Shown here one piece after another: positions 35,083 to 43,761 of a stretch of DNA of 50,064 nt (the first letter of the stretch is position 1; every line of letters begins with the position of its first letter). A program made the translations under genes and the position numbers. This stretch comes from Eubacterium sp. TM05-53 (lineage in GTDB: Bacteria; Bacillota_I; Bacilli_A; Erysipelotrichales; Erysipelotrichaceae). The stretch lies in assembly GCF_003436425.1 (NCBI RefSeq), contig NZ_QSPK01000009.1, forward strand, positions 1 through 50,064, read 5' to 3'. Under the pieces are notes generated by a model. It searched no databases. It was not told the DNA's origin and worked only from the letters and a program-made list of their open reading frames with translations.

Positions 35083-36579
35083 TTAGTCTAGATTGTATAA
35101 TTTCTTGTATTTCTTAATTAAATAATCTGTGTAGTAATCAGGATTAAATGGTTCACCACTTACTTCTTCTACGATTTCAGCCATCGATTTACTTGCAGCA
35201 TAATGGTGTACATTTTCTTTTAACCAGTTTGTAATCTTTTCAAAGTGGTTTGTTAGTAGGGCTTCTTCTACATCAAATTGTTTTTCCATTGTCGCATACA
35301 ATTGTGCAGCATAAGCACTACCCAATGCGTATGTAGGGAAGTATCCTAAGTATCCTGTAGACCAGTGCATGTCTTGTAAGACACCTTCTTTATAGTTTGC
35401 AGGACGAACACCTAAATATTCTTCGTATTTATCAGCCCAAAGTTCTGGTAACTTATCATAGTCTACGTTACCTTTCGCAATTTCTTTTTCGATTTCATAA
35501 CGAACCATGATGTGTAATGGGTATGTTAGTTCATCAGCTTCTGTACGAATCAAAGCACATTCAGTTTTATTGATCATGCTGACTAACTCGTCAACAGACA
35601 CATCTTTAAATTCTGGGAATAGATTTACTAATTGATCATAGTTTGCTTGCCAGAAAGCGTGGCTTCTACCAACATGGTTTTCTAAGAAACGAGATTGGGA
35701 TTCATGCGCAGCCGAACCAACGGCTTGTGTTAGCATTGTGCCTTCGAAAGCAGGATCCATTTGTAGTCCATAAAGGGCGTGTCCATATTCGTGTACAGTT
35801 GAAAGGATAGCACTTAAGAATTGATCTGGATAATAGTGTGTTGTGATACGAGTGTCGTTGCTTGAGAAGAAATCTGTGAATGGGTGTTCTGTCGTTGAAA
35901 GATATACTTTACCAAAATCTACTTTCATGAAGTCACAAATAACATCCATAAATTTTTCTTGACGATCCAAATCATATGTTTCATGAAGTAAGTCATCATT
36001 GATTTGTGGCTTATTTTGGATTTCATGAATCAAAGGAACTAATTTTTCTTTTACATTATTAAAGAACGCATCATATTTTTCTTGTGTCATACCCTTTTCA
36101 TAACGGTCTAACAATACATCATACGCATTGTTTCCATTAAATTTAGGATCATATTCTAAAAGATGTAGTGTTTCTTTCATGATTGCCATTAAATGAGGCT
36201 TGAAGTGTTCGTAGTTATCCGCTTCTTTAGCTTCATGCCAAGCCAATTCACTGTCGGCTTTTACTTTTACATAGTTCGCATAGACATCACTAGGAATGTT
36301 TTCCGATTGAGCTAATGCTTCAAGACGATAATCGACTTCTTTCTTTTCCAAACTTCCTTCTGGCAATGTTTTTGCGTATTCCTTGATCTTTTGAATGGTT
36401 TCTGGATCATTTTCAATGATGAATGCTTGTTTAGATAGTCTAGACAACATTTCATTTGAATAAGGAATTCCTTTCTTTGGTGCAATTGTCATTTGTTCAA
36501 AATAAATGGTTGAGAATGCCAATGAGAAGGCATCTAATGTTCTTTCGTATTCTTGATAGAATGGTTCAAATTTTAACAT
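35083..36579 (-). CDS. M32 family metallocarboxypeptidase (Taq type)
   Basis: 498 residues, the normal family length. The zinc motif H-E-Y-G-H lies at about 259-263, with A-A-H-E-S-Q-S-R-F (the downstream Glu ligand region) near 288-296 and the family's D-x-R-x-T form (N-D-T-R-I-T-T) before it. It trims C-terminal residues from peptides in the cytoplasm, excluding Pro. I chose the ATG with AGGAGG eight bases upstream; the open frame goes on 51 codons but these are hydrophobic and cross the divergent promoter region. The gene is divergent from the nitroreductase gene. Confidence 0.92.
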   Translation of the reverse strand: MLKFEPFYQEYERTLDAFSLAFSTIYFEQMTIAPKKGIPYSNEMLSRLSKQAFIIENDPETIQKIKEYAKTLPEGSLEKKEVDYRLEALAQSENIPSDVYANYVKVKADSELAWHEAKEADNYEHFKPHLMAIMKETLHLLEYDPKFNGNNAYDVLLDRYEKGMTQEKYDAFFNNVKEKLVPLIHEIQNKPQINDDLLHETYDLDRQEKFMDVICDFMKVDFGKVYLSTTEHPFTDFFSSNDTRITTHYYPDQFLSAILSTVHEYGHALYGLQMDPAFEGTMLTQAVGSAAHESQSRFLENHVGRSHAFWQANYDQLVNLFPEFKDVSVDELVSMINKTECALIRTEADELTYPLHIMVRYEIEKEIAKGNVDYDKLPELWADKYEEYLGVRPANYKEGVLQDMHWSTGYLGYFPTYALGSAYAAQLYATMEKQFDVEEALLTNHFEKITNWLKENVHHYAASKSMAEIVEEVSGEPFNPDYYTDYLIKKYKKLYNLD

Positions 36580-36656
36580 GGTTAAATCCTCCTTCTTGTA
36601 TTGTAACACAAAGAAAAGAATAGTCAGTATGTAATGAAAGCGAATTTTCAAAATGG

Positions 36657-36665
36657 TGATATAAT
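36657..36665 (+). promoter_or_regulatory. Extended -10 promoter of the nitroreductase-GNAT pair
   Basis: TGATATAAT, a TGn-extended -10, 22 bases before the nitroreductase ATG. No convincing -35. Confidence 0.55.
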
Positions 36666-36687
36666 ACAGAAAAAAGGAGTAAAGAGT

Positions 36688-37188
36688 ATGGATGCAATTT
36701 TTAATCGTACGAGTATAAGAAAATATAAGCAAGAATCTTTAAAAAAAGAAGAGATCGATTTAATTTTAAAGGCAGCATTTAGTGCTCCTAGTGCTAGAAA
36801 TAGTCAGCCTTGGCAGTTTATTGTCGTAGAAAATAAAGATACATTAAAGGATTTAAGTCAAATGACACCCTACGCATCTTTTCTAAAAGATGCAGCTATG
36901 GGAATGGTTGTTTGTGCGGATAAAAATAAGAATGATAGTTTGGATTATTGTCAACAAGACTTGGCAGCGGCTACAGAGAATATGTTGGTTGAAGCGAAAA
37001 GTTTGGGTATTGGTTCATGCTGGCTGGGTGTGTATCCGAATGAAGAGCGTTATTTGGCTTTAAACCAATATTTTAAATTGCCAAAAGGAATTGTTCCAAT
37101 GTGGATGATTTCATTTGGATATATAGATCAAGAAGAGGTTGTAAAAGATAAATTTGATAGTTCGAAGGTGCATTATGAAAAGTATTAA
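36688..37188 (+). CDS. Nitroreductase-family FMN oxidoreductase
   Basis: 166 residues, a short form. The N-terminal F-N-R-T-S-I-R-K-Y and A-P-S-A-R-N-S-Q-P-W-Q-F FMN-binding motifs and C-terminal G-S-C-W-L-G-V-Y are typical. These flavoenzymes use NAD(P)H to reduce nitro compounds or quinones, or act in other cofactor chemistry; the natural substrate is unclear. AAAGGAG gives the start; a frame beginning 18 codons earlier lies over the promoter. It overlaps the GNAT gene by 14 bases. Confidence 0.9.
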   Translation: MDAIFNRTSIRKYKQESLKKEEIDLILKAAFSAPSARNSQPWQFIVVENKDTLKDLSQMTPYASFLKDAAMGMVVCADKNKNDSLDYCQQDLAAATENMLVEAKSLGIGSCWLGVYPNEERYLALNQYFKLPKGIVPMWMISFGYIDQEEVVKDKFDSSKVHYEKY

Positions 37189-37684
37189 TATTGTAGAATG
37201 TAAGAATGAGGACGATTTAAAAGAAGTAGCTATTCTTGCCGAAAAGATTTGGCATGAATTTTTTCCTGGAATCATTTCAGAAGCACAGATTGATTATATG
37301 GTTGAACAGTTTCAAAGTTTTGATGCCATGCAAGACCAAGTCAAACATCAGCAGTATCATTATCATAAGGTATATGAAGGTGATGAGCTAGTTGGATATA
37401 TTGGTTTGCAGAATCAGCCGGATCGTTTGTTCTTGTCTAAGCTGTATTTAAAGGATTCGGCTAGAGGAAAGCACTATGCATCTGAAATGTTTGAGTATGT
37501 AAAGAAGCAGGCAGAAAAGTATTGTTACCCATCTATTTATTTGACTTGCAACAAATATAATAAACATAGTCTAGCTGTATATGAGAAGTTTGGTTTTCAA
37601 TGGATTGATTCTGTACAGACAGATATAGGAAATGGCTTTATCATGGATGATTACATCTTGGAATATCGATTAAATCGTATCTGA
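37175..37684 (+). CDS. GNAT-family N-acetyltransferase
   Basis: 169 residues. The fold is shown by the L-Y-L-K-D-S-A-R-G-K-H-Y-A-S-E-M acetyl-CoA loop (about 96-111) and the C-terminal N-K-H-S-L-A-V-Y-E-K-F-G-F-Q motif. Acetyl acceptor unknown. The chosen ATG lies inside the nitroreductase end with GAAGG upstream, a coupled start; the frame seven codons earlier has no ribosome site. Confidence 0.87.
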   Translation: MKSINIVECKNEDDLKEVAILAEKIWHEFFPGIISEAQIDYMVEQFQSFDAMQDQVKHQQYHYHKVYEGDELVGYIGLQNQPDRLFLSKLYLKDSARGKHYASEMFEYVKKQAEKYCYPSIYLTCNKYNKHSLAVYEKFGFQWIDSVQTDIGNGFIMDDYILEYRLNRI

Positions 37685-37744
37685 TTTTGAAAAATATGCA
37701 AGAATATGATATTGTCAAAGGGTGATTAAAGAGGGATGTTGAAT

Positions 37745-38776
37745 ATGGATATGAAGAAGATACAGGAGTTACCAACTCCAGAAGATTTAAAGAAGGAATT
37801 TCCTTTGCCTTATAAGGTGCAAAAAATTAAGAAACAAAGAGATCAGGAAATTGAAGATATTTTTACTGGAAAAGATAATCGTTTAATTTTAATTATTGGT
37901 CCTTGTAGTGCGGATCGCGAAGATGCGGTTTTAGACTATATGAATCGTTTGGCTGTATTACAAGAAAAAGTTAAAGATAAGATTTTTATGATTCCACGTG
38001 TCTACACAAACAAACCACGTACAAAGGGTGTTGGATATAAGGGGATGTTGCATCAACCAGATCCTCATTCCAAAGAGGATATGTTGAAGGGAATCATTGC
38101 GATTCGTAAGCTACATACAGATGTAGTTACACAGACAGGTTTTACTTGTGCAGAAGAAATGCTGTATCCAGAAAATCATGCATATTTATCGGATTTATTG
38201 GGATATGTAGCCATCGGTGCAAGAAGTGTGGAGAATCAACAACATCGTATTGTGGCTAGTGGTGTAGGAATTCCTGCAGGAATGAAAAATCCGACAGGTG
38301 GAGATCTTACAGTCATGATGAATTCTATTGTGGCAGCGCAAGCCGATCAAAGATTTGTATACCGTGGTTGGGAAGTACAGACAGATGGAAATCCACTAGC
38401 TCATGCAATATTAAGAGGATATGTGGATAAGTTCAATCATGCACATGCGAATTATCACTATGAAGATTTGATGGAGTTGATTCATTTATATGAAAAGTCA
38501 GATTTAAAGAATCCGGCTTGTATTGTAGATTGTAATCACTCGAATTCAAATAAACAATATTTAGAACAGATTCGTATTGCCAAGGATGTTATGCATTCTA
38601 GAAGTAAATCGGAAGATATCAAAAAGCTGGTGAAGGGCTTGATGATTGAGAGTTATTTAGAGGATGGAAATCAGCCAACAGATGGTAATGTGTATGGAAA
38701 GTCGATCACAGATCCTTGTCTTGGTTGGGAAAAGACAGAACAATTGATTTTAGATTTATATGATTTGTGCGATTAG
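37745..38776 (+). CDS. aroG: 3-deoxy-7-phosphoheptulonate (DAHP) synthase, class I
   Basis: 343 residues of the E. coli AroF/G/H type: I-I-G-P-C-S-A-D (about 55-62), K-P-R-T-K-G-V-G-Y-K-G near 90, G-A-R-S-V-E-N-Q-Q-H, and I-V-D-C-N-H-S-N-S near 260. It joins phosphoenolpyruvate and erythrose 4-phosphate in the first step of aromatic amino-acid synthesis. An ATG nine bases earlier touches the GAGGG ribosome site, so the ATG at 37745 is the better start. No other aro genes are next to it. Monocistronic, with a strong terminator overlapping the stop. Confidence 0.93.
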   Translation: MDMKKIQELPTPEDLKKEFPLPYKVQKIKKQRDQEIEDIFTGKDNRLILIIGPCSADREDAVLDYMNRLAVLQEKVKDKIFMIPRVYTNKPRTKGVGYKGMLHQPDPHSKEDMLKGIIAIRKLHTDVVTQTGFTCAEEMLYPENHAYLSDLLGYVAIGARSVENQQHRIVASGVGIPAGMKNPTGGDLTVMMNSIVAAQADQRFVYRGWEVQTDGNPLAHAILRGYVDKFNHAHANYHYEDLMELIHLYEKSDLKNPACIVDCNHSNSNKQYLEQIRIAKDVMHSRSKSEDIKKLVKGLMIESYLEDGNQPTDGNVYGKSITDPCLGWEKTEQLILDLYDLCD

Positions 38777-38799
38777 GAAGCGTTGCGCTTCCTTTTTTT
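38776..38799 (+). terminator. Intrinsic terminator after the DAHP synthase gene
   Basis: GGAAGCG (38776-38782), TTG, CGCTTCC (38786-38792), T7. Confidence 0.92.
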
Positions 38800-38821
38800 G
38801 CTAGATTTTTGATTTTAAAAA

Positions 38822-38850
38822 TAGGCAAAAATTAAATAGTCATTTATAAT
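38822..38850 (+). promoter_or_regulatory. Probable promoter of the hybrid histidine kinase
   Basis: TAGGCA (38822-38827), 17 bases, TATAAT (38845-38850), 28 bases before the start codon, which is preceded by AGGAGG. Confidence 0.6.
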
Positions 38851-38878
38851 GAAAATGTCAATATGAGGAGGTCATACT

Positions 38879-41800
38879 ATGAATCAACTTCTTCAAGAAA
38901 AAAGAGATGCCGAAAATTTTTTGCGATTAATAGCACCTAAATATGCAGCGGTTTATATTTTAGATCGAAGTACAGATACTTTTCGTGATATTTTAGCTCC
39001 AGAAGCATTTCGTGCTTTTGCCAAAGACACAAAAGGTTCCTATTCAGATGCGATGCAATTATATCGAGATCAATATGTAGCTTGTGATTATCAAGAAGTG
39101 ATTGATCGAGTTTTAGACTATGATTATGTTTATAATATTTTAGCTTCTGGTAATCAGGTGAATGTTACGTATCGTAAAAAGGATGGTACCTTGATTCGTC
39201 TGAAAATTGATCGGTATTCAGATAATGATGAGAATCTTTCTATATGGGTATATACAAATGAAGATAGTGAAGATGCGCTATATGGAGAGCTTGGTGAGGC
39301 TCGCTTTCGCATTCGGTTTGATGATAATGAAAGGCCAGTAGAGTTTGTAGGAAGTGAAAGTCTATCTGAGATGCTTTATGGATTTAAAGGTGAGACGCAT
39401 ATTTCGTGTTCTATGCTTTGGAATCATATGCATCCTCAAGATATTGATGTTGTTAAAGAAGAGTTTAAAAACATTCATGATACGAGGGATTCAACCGCAA
39501 CATATGAGGTAGAGTATCGTCTTCAGAATAAAGACAAACAATATCGTTGGTATCGTGCAATTGGAAAGCCTGTTTTAAATGAAAAAGGAAAGATAGTAAG
39601 TGTTTGTGGATTCCTTATCGATATTCACAAACATAAAGAAAAAAACCTTCTTCAACAGCGTTTTATTTCTGGCTTGAGTCATGAATATGTCACGGTATGG
39701 GTAATCAATCATGATTTAACGGTTGAATTGTATCAACAAACAAAAAAAGGGGATCATATTGCTCAAGAAGCAATTGAGGAGTTTGCCAAAGAAAATAATT
39801 ATCAAAAGAGCATGGAGAAATATGCTTCAGAATATGTTTGTGAAGAAGATCGAGAAGATTTTTTAAGAAATGTGAATTATCGTGTCGTTCGTGAACGAAT
39901 CAAGACAGAAAAAGTATATCCCGTAGTTTTTAGAAGAGAATATAATGGAAAAGTGGATTACTTCCAGACTTGTTTTGCACAAATTTCTGAAGAAACAGAT
40001 GATTTTGTGTTGGGATTTAAAATGGTGAATGATATTGTCCAACAGGAAAAAGAAAGAAATGATCGATTGGAAGAAGAGAAACAAATTCTAGAAAGTTTGA
40101 GCTCTGACTTTACGGCTATCTATTATTTGGAAGTTAACAGTGGTAAATTTGAACCTGTTCATATTCGAGATGAAACCAATGCGAGTGAATTGATCAAAAA
40201 TTATTTGGAATATAAGGATTTTTATGAATATGCTTATCAATATGCGATGCATTATATTCCTAAAGAGGAGCAGCCTGAATTCTTATGGTGGTTTTCAAAA
40301 GATAATTTAAAGACATTACTTAAGAATCAAGCAAGTCTAACGCAACATTATCATAGTTATCCAAATGCGCAGAATCATCAATATTTTGAAACAAAAGTAG
40401 TCAAGGTAAGTGAAGATGAAAAATCGTGTCACGTGTTAATGGGATTTCGCTATATTGATGATATTATCGAGAAGGAAAGAGCAGCTCAGAAAAGGTTGCA
40501 GGATGCCTTAGATGAGACGAAGAGAAGTAATGAAACGATTTCTACAATTGCGAAAAGTTATAGTTCAATTTATCAATTGGATTTAGTAGAAGATACATAT
40601 GAAAGAATTTCTGGTAGTGAGATTATTCCTAAGACGGGTTGTGCATCGAAAAGGATGTATGAGGTTTGCGAACAAGAGGTTGCACCAGAATATCGAAATA
40701 TAGTTCATCAATTTGTGGATATAAAAACATTAGCTTCACGACTTGATAAAGAAGACGATATTTTAGCTGAATATCGAATGGCAGATGGTAACTGGCATAA
40801 GTTACGTTATATTGTTCGTAAAAGAGATGCGAATGGTAAAGCATTACAGGCTATCGCAACCATTCGTATAATTAGTGAAACAAAGCGTAAAGAATTAAAT
40901 TTATTCTTTGAAGCGGAACAGGCTAAGCGTGAAGCAAAAACCAAAACGCGATTCTTACAGAATATGTCTCATGATATGCGTACACCATTAAATGGCATTT
41001 CTGGTATGCTTCATATGGCAGATCAAAATCCGGATGATTTAGGACTTCAAAAATCGACTCGAAATAAGATCCATCAGTCTTTAAATTATTTGATTTCTTT
41101 AGTCAATGACGTTTTGGATATGAATGATTTAGAAAGTGATCATTTTACAGAAGAAGAAGCGGATTTTGATGTAACTAAACTATTGGGAAACATTAATATA
41201 GAAGCTCAACAATTGGCACAAGATAAGAATATTCAATATATCTTGGATTGGTATGAAGGTCAGTTAAGTCATTCTTGCTTTAGAGGATATCCAATCTATC
41301 TATCACGAATATTGATGATTGTTGTACAGAATGCCGTAAAGTTTACGCCGGAAAATGGAGAAATCCATGTATGGATGAATGAGAAATATTTAGATGATTC
41401 GACATCACTTTTAGAATTTAGATGTAAAGATAATGGGATTGGAATGAATCAAGATTTTATTAAACATGCCTTTGATTTATTTGCACAAGAAAATAGTTCA
41501 AGTAGATCCACATATCAAGGTACAGGTCTTGGCTTGCCAATTGCCAAAAAGCTTGTGGATTATATGCATGGTGAAATTCATTTGGAAAGTGAAAAGGGAG
41601 TAGGTACAACTGTCTTTATTCAGATTCCTTTTAAGTTAGGAAAGCAAATTGAAAACAAACCTAAATTTACAGAATCAGTTTCTTTAGAAGGATTACGCGC
41701 ACTTGTGGCAGAAGATAATGATTTGAATATGGAAATCGTTAAATATATGTTAGAACGAAATGGTATTCAAGTTGTATGCGCTAAGGATGGACAAGAAGTC

Positions 41801-42076
41801 GTAAGTTTGTTTGAGCAGAGTCAAATAAATGAGTTTGATTTTATTTTAATGGATATTATGATGCCAAAACTAAATGGTTTAGATGCGACAAGAAAGATTC
41901 GTTCATTAAAACGAGCAGATGCGAAGACAATTCCAATTATCGCAATGTCTGCCAATGCATTTGTAGAAGATATGCTGAATAGTAAAGTAGCCGGTATGAA
42001 TATGCATTTGGCTAAGCCTTTGGATGAAGCAAAGCTGATTGATGCTTTAAAACAATGTAAAAAGGATGAAGAGTAA
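38879..42076 (+). CDS. Soluble hybrid sensor histidine kinase with repeated PAS-like modules and a receiver
   Basis: 1065 residues with no membrane segment or signal peptide, so it is cytoplasmic. A clear PAS domain lies at about 140-255 (E-Y-R-L-Q-N-K-D-K-Q-Y-R-W-Y-R). Four related modules begin near residues 10, 257, 400 and 547, each with a pattern like L-x(5-7)-Y-x-x-[IV]-[YW]-x-[LI]-x(4-6)-[TKE]-[FLY], joined by charged coiled-coil linkers. The kinase core follows: H698 in M-S-H-D-M-R-T-P-L-N-G, then the N-box and G boxes (D-N-G-I-G-M, G-T-G-L-G-L-P-I). A C-terminal receiver has the phospho-acceptor D992 (L-M-D-I-M-M-P). No separate response regulator or output domain lies nearby, so the phosphate must pass to a remote partner. 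Confidence 0.92.
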   Translation: MNQLLQEKRDAENFLRLIAPKYAAVYILDRSTDTFRDILAPEAFRAFAKDTKGSYSDAMQLYRDQYVACDYQEVIDRVLDYDYVYNILASGNQVNVTYRKKDGTLIRLKIDRYSDNDENLSIWVYTNEDSEDALYGELGEARFRIRFDDNERPVEFVGSESLSEMLYGFKGETHISCSMLWNHMHPQDIDVVKEEFKNIHDTRDSTATYEVEYRLQNKDKQYRWYRAIGKPVLNEKGKIVSVCGFLIDIHKHKEKNLLQQRFISGLSHEYVTVWVINHDLTVELYQQTKKGDHIAQEAIEEFAKENNYQKSMEKYASEYVCEEDREDFLRNVNYRVVRERIKTEKVYPVVFRREYNGKVDYFQTCFAQISEETDDFVLGFKMVNDIVQQEKERNDRLEEEKQILESLSSDFTAIYYLEVNSGKFEPVHIRDETNASELIKNYLEYKDFYEYAYQYAMHYIPKEEQPEFLWWFSKDNLKTLLKNQASLTQHYHSYPNAQNHQYFETKVVKVSEDEKSCHVLMGFRYIDDIIEKERAAQKRLQDALDETKRSNETISTIAKSYSSIYQLDLVEDTYERISGSEIIPKTGCASKRMYEVCEQEVAPEYRNIVHQFVDIKTLASRLDKEDDILAEYRMADGNWHKLRYIVRKRDANGKALQAIATIRIISETKRKELNLFFEAEQAKREAKTKTRFLQNMSHDMRTPLNGISGMLHMADQNPDDLGLQKSTRNKIHQSLNYLISLVNDVLDMNDLESDHFTEEEADFDVTKLLGNINIEAQQLAQDKNIQYILDWYEGQLSHSCFRGYPIYLSRILMIVVQNAVKFTPENGEIHVWMNEKYLDDSTSLLEFRCKDNGIGMNQDFIKHAFDLFAQENSSSRSTYQGTGLGLPIAKKLVDYMHGEIHLESEKGVGTTVFIQIPFKLGKQIENKPKFTESVSLEGLRALVAEDNDLNMEIVKYMLERNGIQVVCAKDGQEVVSLFEQSQINEFDFILMDIMMPKLNGLDATRKIRSLKRADAKTIPIIAMSANAFVEDMLNSKVAGMNMHLAKPLDEAKLIDALKQCKKDEE

Positions 42077-42246
42077 ATGATATCCTTCTATTTTATGTAT
42101 TACGCACAAGATTAGATGTTTGTGATGAAGAAATAAGAGATAATTATCCAAAATATGTGGTTACTTTAGATGAATTATCAACAGGCAATATAGAAGGTGT
42201 AAAAATAATATGCTTGGCTGATTTTCTTTTAAAAGAAGAATATTAA
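42077..42246 (+). pseudogene. C-terminal remnant of an AAA/DUF4143-type ATPase gene
   Basis: One frame reads without stop through L-L-F-Y-V-L-R-T-R-L-D-V-C and I-R-D-N-Y-P-K-Y-V-V-T-L-D-E-L, then I-I-C-L-A-D-F-L-L and TAA at 42244-42246. The D-N-Y-P-K-Y-V-V-[TS]-[LM]-D and [IL]-x-D-F-L-L pattern is the typical end of the ATP-binding DUF4143 proteins, to which the intact gene at 42310 also belongs. The front of the gene is gone and no start is present. Confidence 0.7.
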
Positions 42247-42273
42247 AAATGCAGGGCTTTCAACCCTGCATTT
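42247..42273. terminator. Bidirectional terminator between ATPase remnant and ATPase gene
   Basis: AAATGCAGGG (42247-42256), loop CTTTCAA, CCCTGCATTT (42264-42273). Confidence 0.8.
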
Positions 42274-42289
42274 GCTATAACATAATATC

Positions 42290-42314
42290 AAAACTTGCAA
42301 TACATTATATTAAA
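42290..42314 (-). repeat. 25-bp repeat, downstream copy
   Basis: AAAACTTGCAATACATTATA then TTAAA on the plus strand, identical over 25 bases to 43638-43662. It covers the stop codon of the ATPase gene. Confidence 0.8.
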
Positions 42315-43611
42315 GAACATTGTCTGATAATAAAAAATCAATTAGGCCAATGTTTAAAATTCCATTTTCATCATAAAAACGTTTACGAATATCTCTTCTG
42401 ACAATAATTTTTGGAAAACTGTCTCCAGTAATGTTTAGTGAACGTGATTCAGAATATACTTTTTCTTCATTTTCCATTGCATAAGCGGATTGAATATAAT
42501 ATTTTTTCATTCCTTTTTGAATAATAAAGTCGATTTCTCTAGCTACTTTTCGATAGTTTCCTTTTTCCGTTTTAATGTTTTCGTAGACTACGCCCACATC
42601 GATTTTAAATCCACGAATGATTAATTCATTGTATAAGATATTTTCCATAATGTGCGGCATTTCAATTTGTCGAAAGCCGGTTCCTGCATTCCGCAATCCT
42701 ATATCTTCGCAATAGTATTTTTTTGGGAAATCTAAATAAGATTTTCCTTTTACATCAAACCGCAAAGCCTCTTTAAAAAGAAAAGAATCTTCTAAAAAAT
42801 TAATATATTTATTAATTGTGGGAAGATAAACAATATCTTTTCCGCTGCGTTGTTGTTTGGAATTGATAGCTTTAGTGATTTTAGATGGATTTGTTAAAGA
42901 ACCTACAGACGAGCATAATAAATCAATAATAGAACTTAAAATATCTTCTCTTTCAATATGTTTGCGTTCTACAATATCTCGAATATACACTTCTTTAAAT
43001 AAGTTTTCTAGATATTCAATCTTGGAGGTTTCGTCTTGTTTTGTGAGTAGAAAAGGCATTCCACCATAAAACGAATAATTATCAAATGCCTCCTCTTTAT
43101 CTCCACCAACAAATGAATAATATTCCGAAAAGGAGAAAGGATGAATTTTTATTTCATCACTACGACCTCTAAACTCTGTTAAGATATCATTAGAAAGCAT
43201 TTTAGAATTGCTGCCAGTTACATAAATATCCAAATTTGATAGTTCTTTTAAGTCATTTAACATATCATAGAAAGAAATTTTTTTTCCTTTTGGATTATAA
43301 GGATTATTTACTTCATCGGACATTTGTACTTCATCAATGAATAGATAATATTGTTGTGTCGTATTGTCAACAATACTATGGATTTTCTTTGAAAGTTCAA
43401 TGGGGTTTCGATATTGAATGTCTTTCATCTGATCCAATTCAAAAGTGATAATTTGTTGGTTATCAATGCCGTTATCTAATAGATAATTTTTAAAAAGATG
43501 GAAAAGTAGAAACGATTTTCCGCATCTTCTCAGGCCTGTGATGACTTTGATTTGTCCGTCATGTTGACAAGCAATCAATTTTTGTAAATATAGATTTCTT
43601 TGAATTTCCAT
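42310..43611 (-). CDS. ATP-binding protein of the AAA_14/DUF4143 family
   Basis: 433 residues. Walker A is I-T-G-L-R-R-C-G-K-S (about 22-31), Walker B Y-L-F-I-D-E-V-Q, then the sensor strand I-Y-V-T-G-S-N-S; the C-terminal half is the DUF4143 nuclease-like domain with E-I-D-F-I near 370. The family is common in gut bacteria and its role is not established, though a link to selfish or toxin-like elements has often been suggested. The start follows CTAGGAGG; the open frame runs 49 codons further up but over AT-rich repeats. A 25-bp repeat overlaps its stop and two copies lie in its upstream region. Confidence 0.87.
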   Translation of the reverse strand: MEIQRNLYLQKLIACQHDGQIKVITGLRRCGKSFLLFHLFKNYLLDNGIDNQQIITFELDQMKDIQYRNPIELSKKIHSIVDNTTQQYYLFIDEVQMSDEVNNPYNPKGKKISFYDMLNDLKELSNLDIYVTGSNSKMLSNDILTEFRGRSDEIKIHPFSFSEYYSFVGGDKEEAFDNYSFYGGMPFLLTKQDETSKIEYLENLFKEVYIRDIVERKHIEREDILSSIIDLLCSSVGSLTNPSKITKAINSKQQRSGKDIVYLPTINKYINFLEDSFLFKEALRFDVKGKSYLDFPKKYYCEDIGLRNAGTGFRQIEMPHIMENILYNELIIRGFKIDVGVVYENIKTEKGNYRKVAREIDFIIQKGMKKYYIQSAYAMENEEKVYSESRSLNITGDSFPKIIVRRDIRKRFYDENGILNIGLIDFLLSDNVL

Positions 43612-43637
43612 AAATCCTCCTAGTATAAAGTAATATA

Positions 43638-43662
43638 AAAACTTGCAATACATTATATTAAA
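43638..43662 (-). repeat. 25-bp repeat, upstream copy
   Basis: Identical to 42290-42314 over 25 bases. On the minus strand it reads as TATAATGTATTGCAAGTTTT and lies 27 bases before the ATPase start, so it may hold its -10 (TATAAT) or an operator. Confidence 0.8.
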
Positions 43663-43711
43663 ATTGTACAATTTGATAAAACTTTTATCAAACAAAATAT
43701 AATATAATGCA

Positions 43712-43737
43712 AAAACTCGCAATACATTATATTTAAA
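43712..43737 (-). repeat. 25-bp repeat, second upstream copy
   Basis: Same motif with one T-to-C change (AAAACTCGCAATACATTATA) and an extra T. It lies 74 bases from the previous copy. Confidence 0.7.
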
Positions 43738-43761
43738 AAAGATGTGCATTACACACATCTT
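43733..43761 (-). terminator. Intrinsic terminator after ftsH
   Basis: AAGATGTG (43739-43746) pairs with CACATCTT (43754-43761); the minus transcript ends in a U run. Confidence 0.8.

Noticed and set aside
36580..36732. 51-codon hydrophobic N-terminal extension of the M32 carboxypeptidase
   Set aside because: M32 enzymes are cytoplasmic and the AGGAGG site lies before the inner ATG; the extension overlaps the promoter of the divergent gene.
43612..43758. Longer start for the DUF4143-type ATPase
   Set aside because: The extra codons run over the 25-bp repeats and AT-rich leader; AGGAGG marks the inner start.
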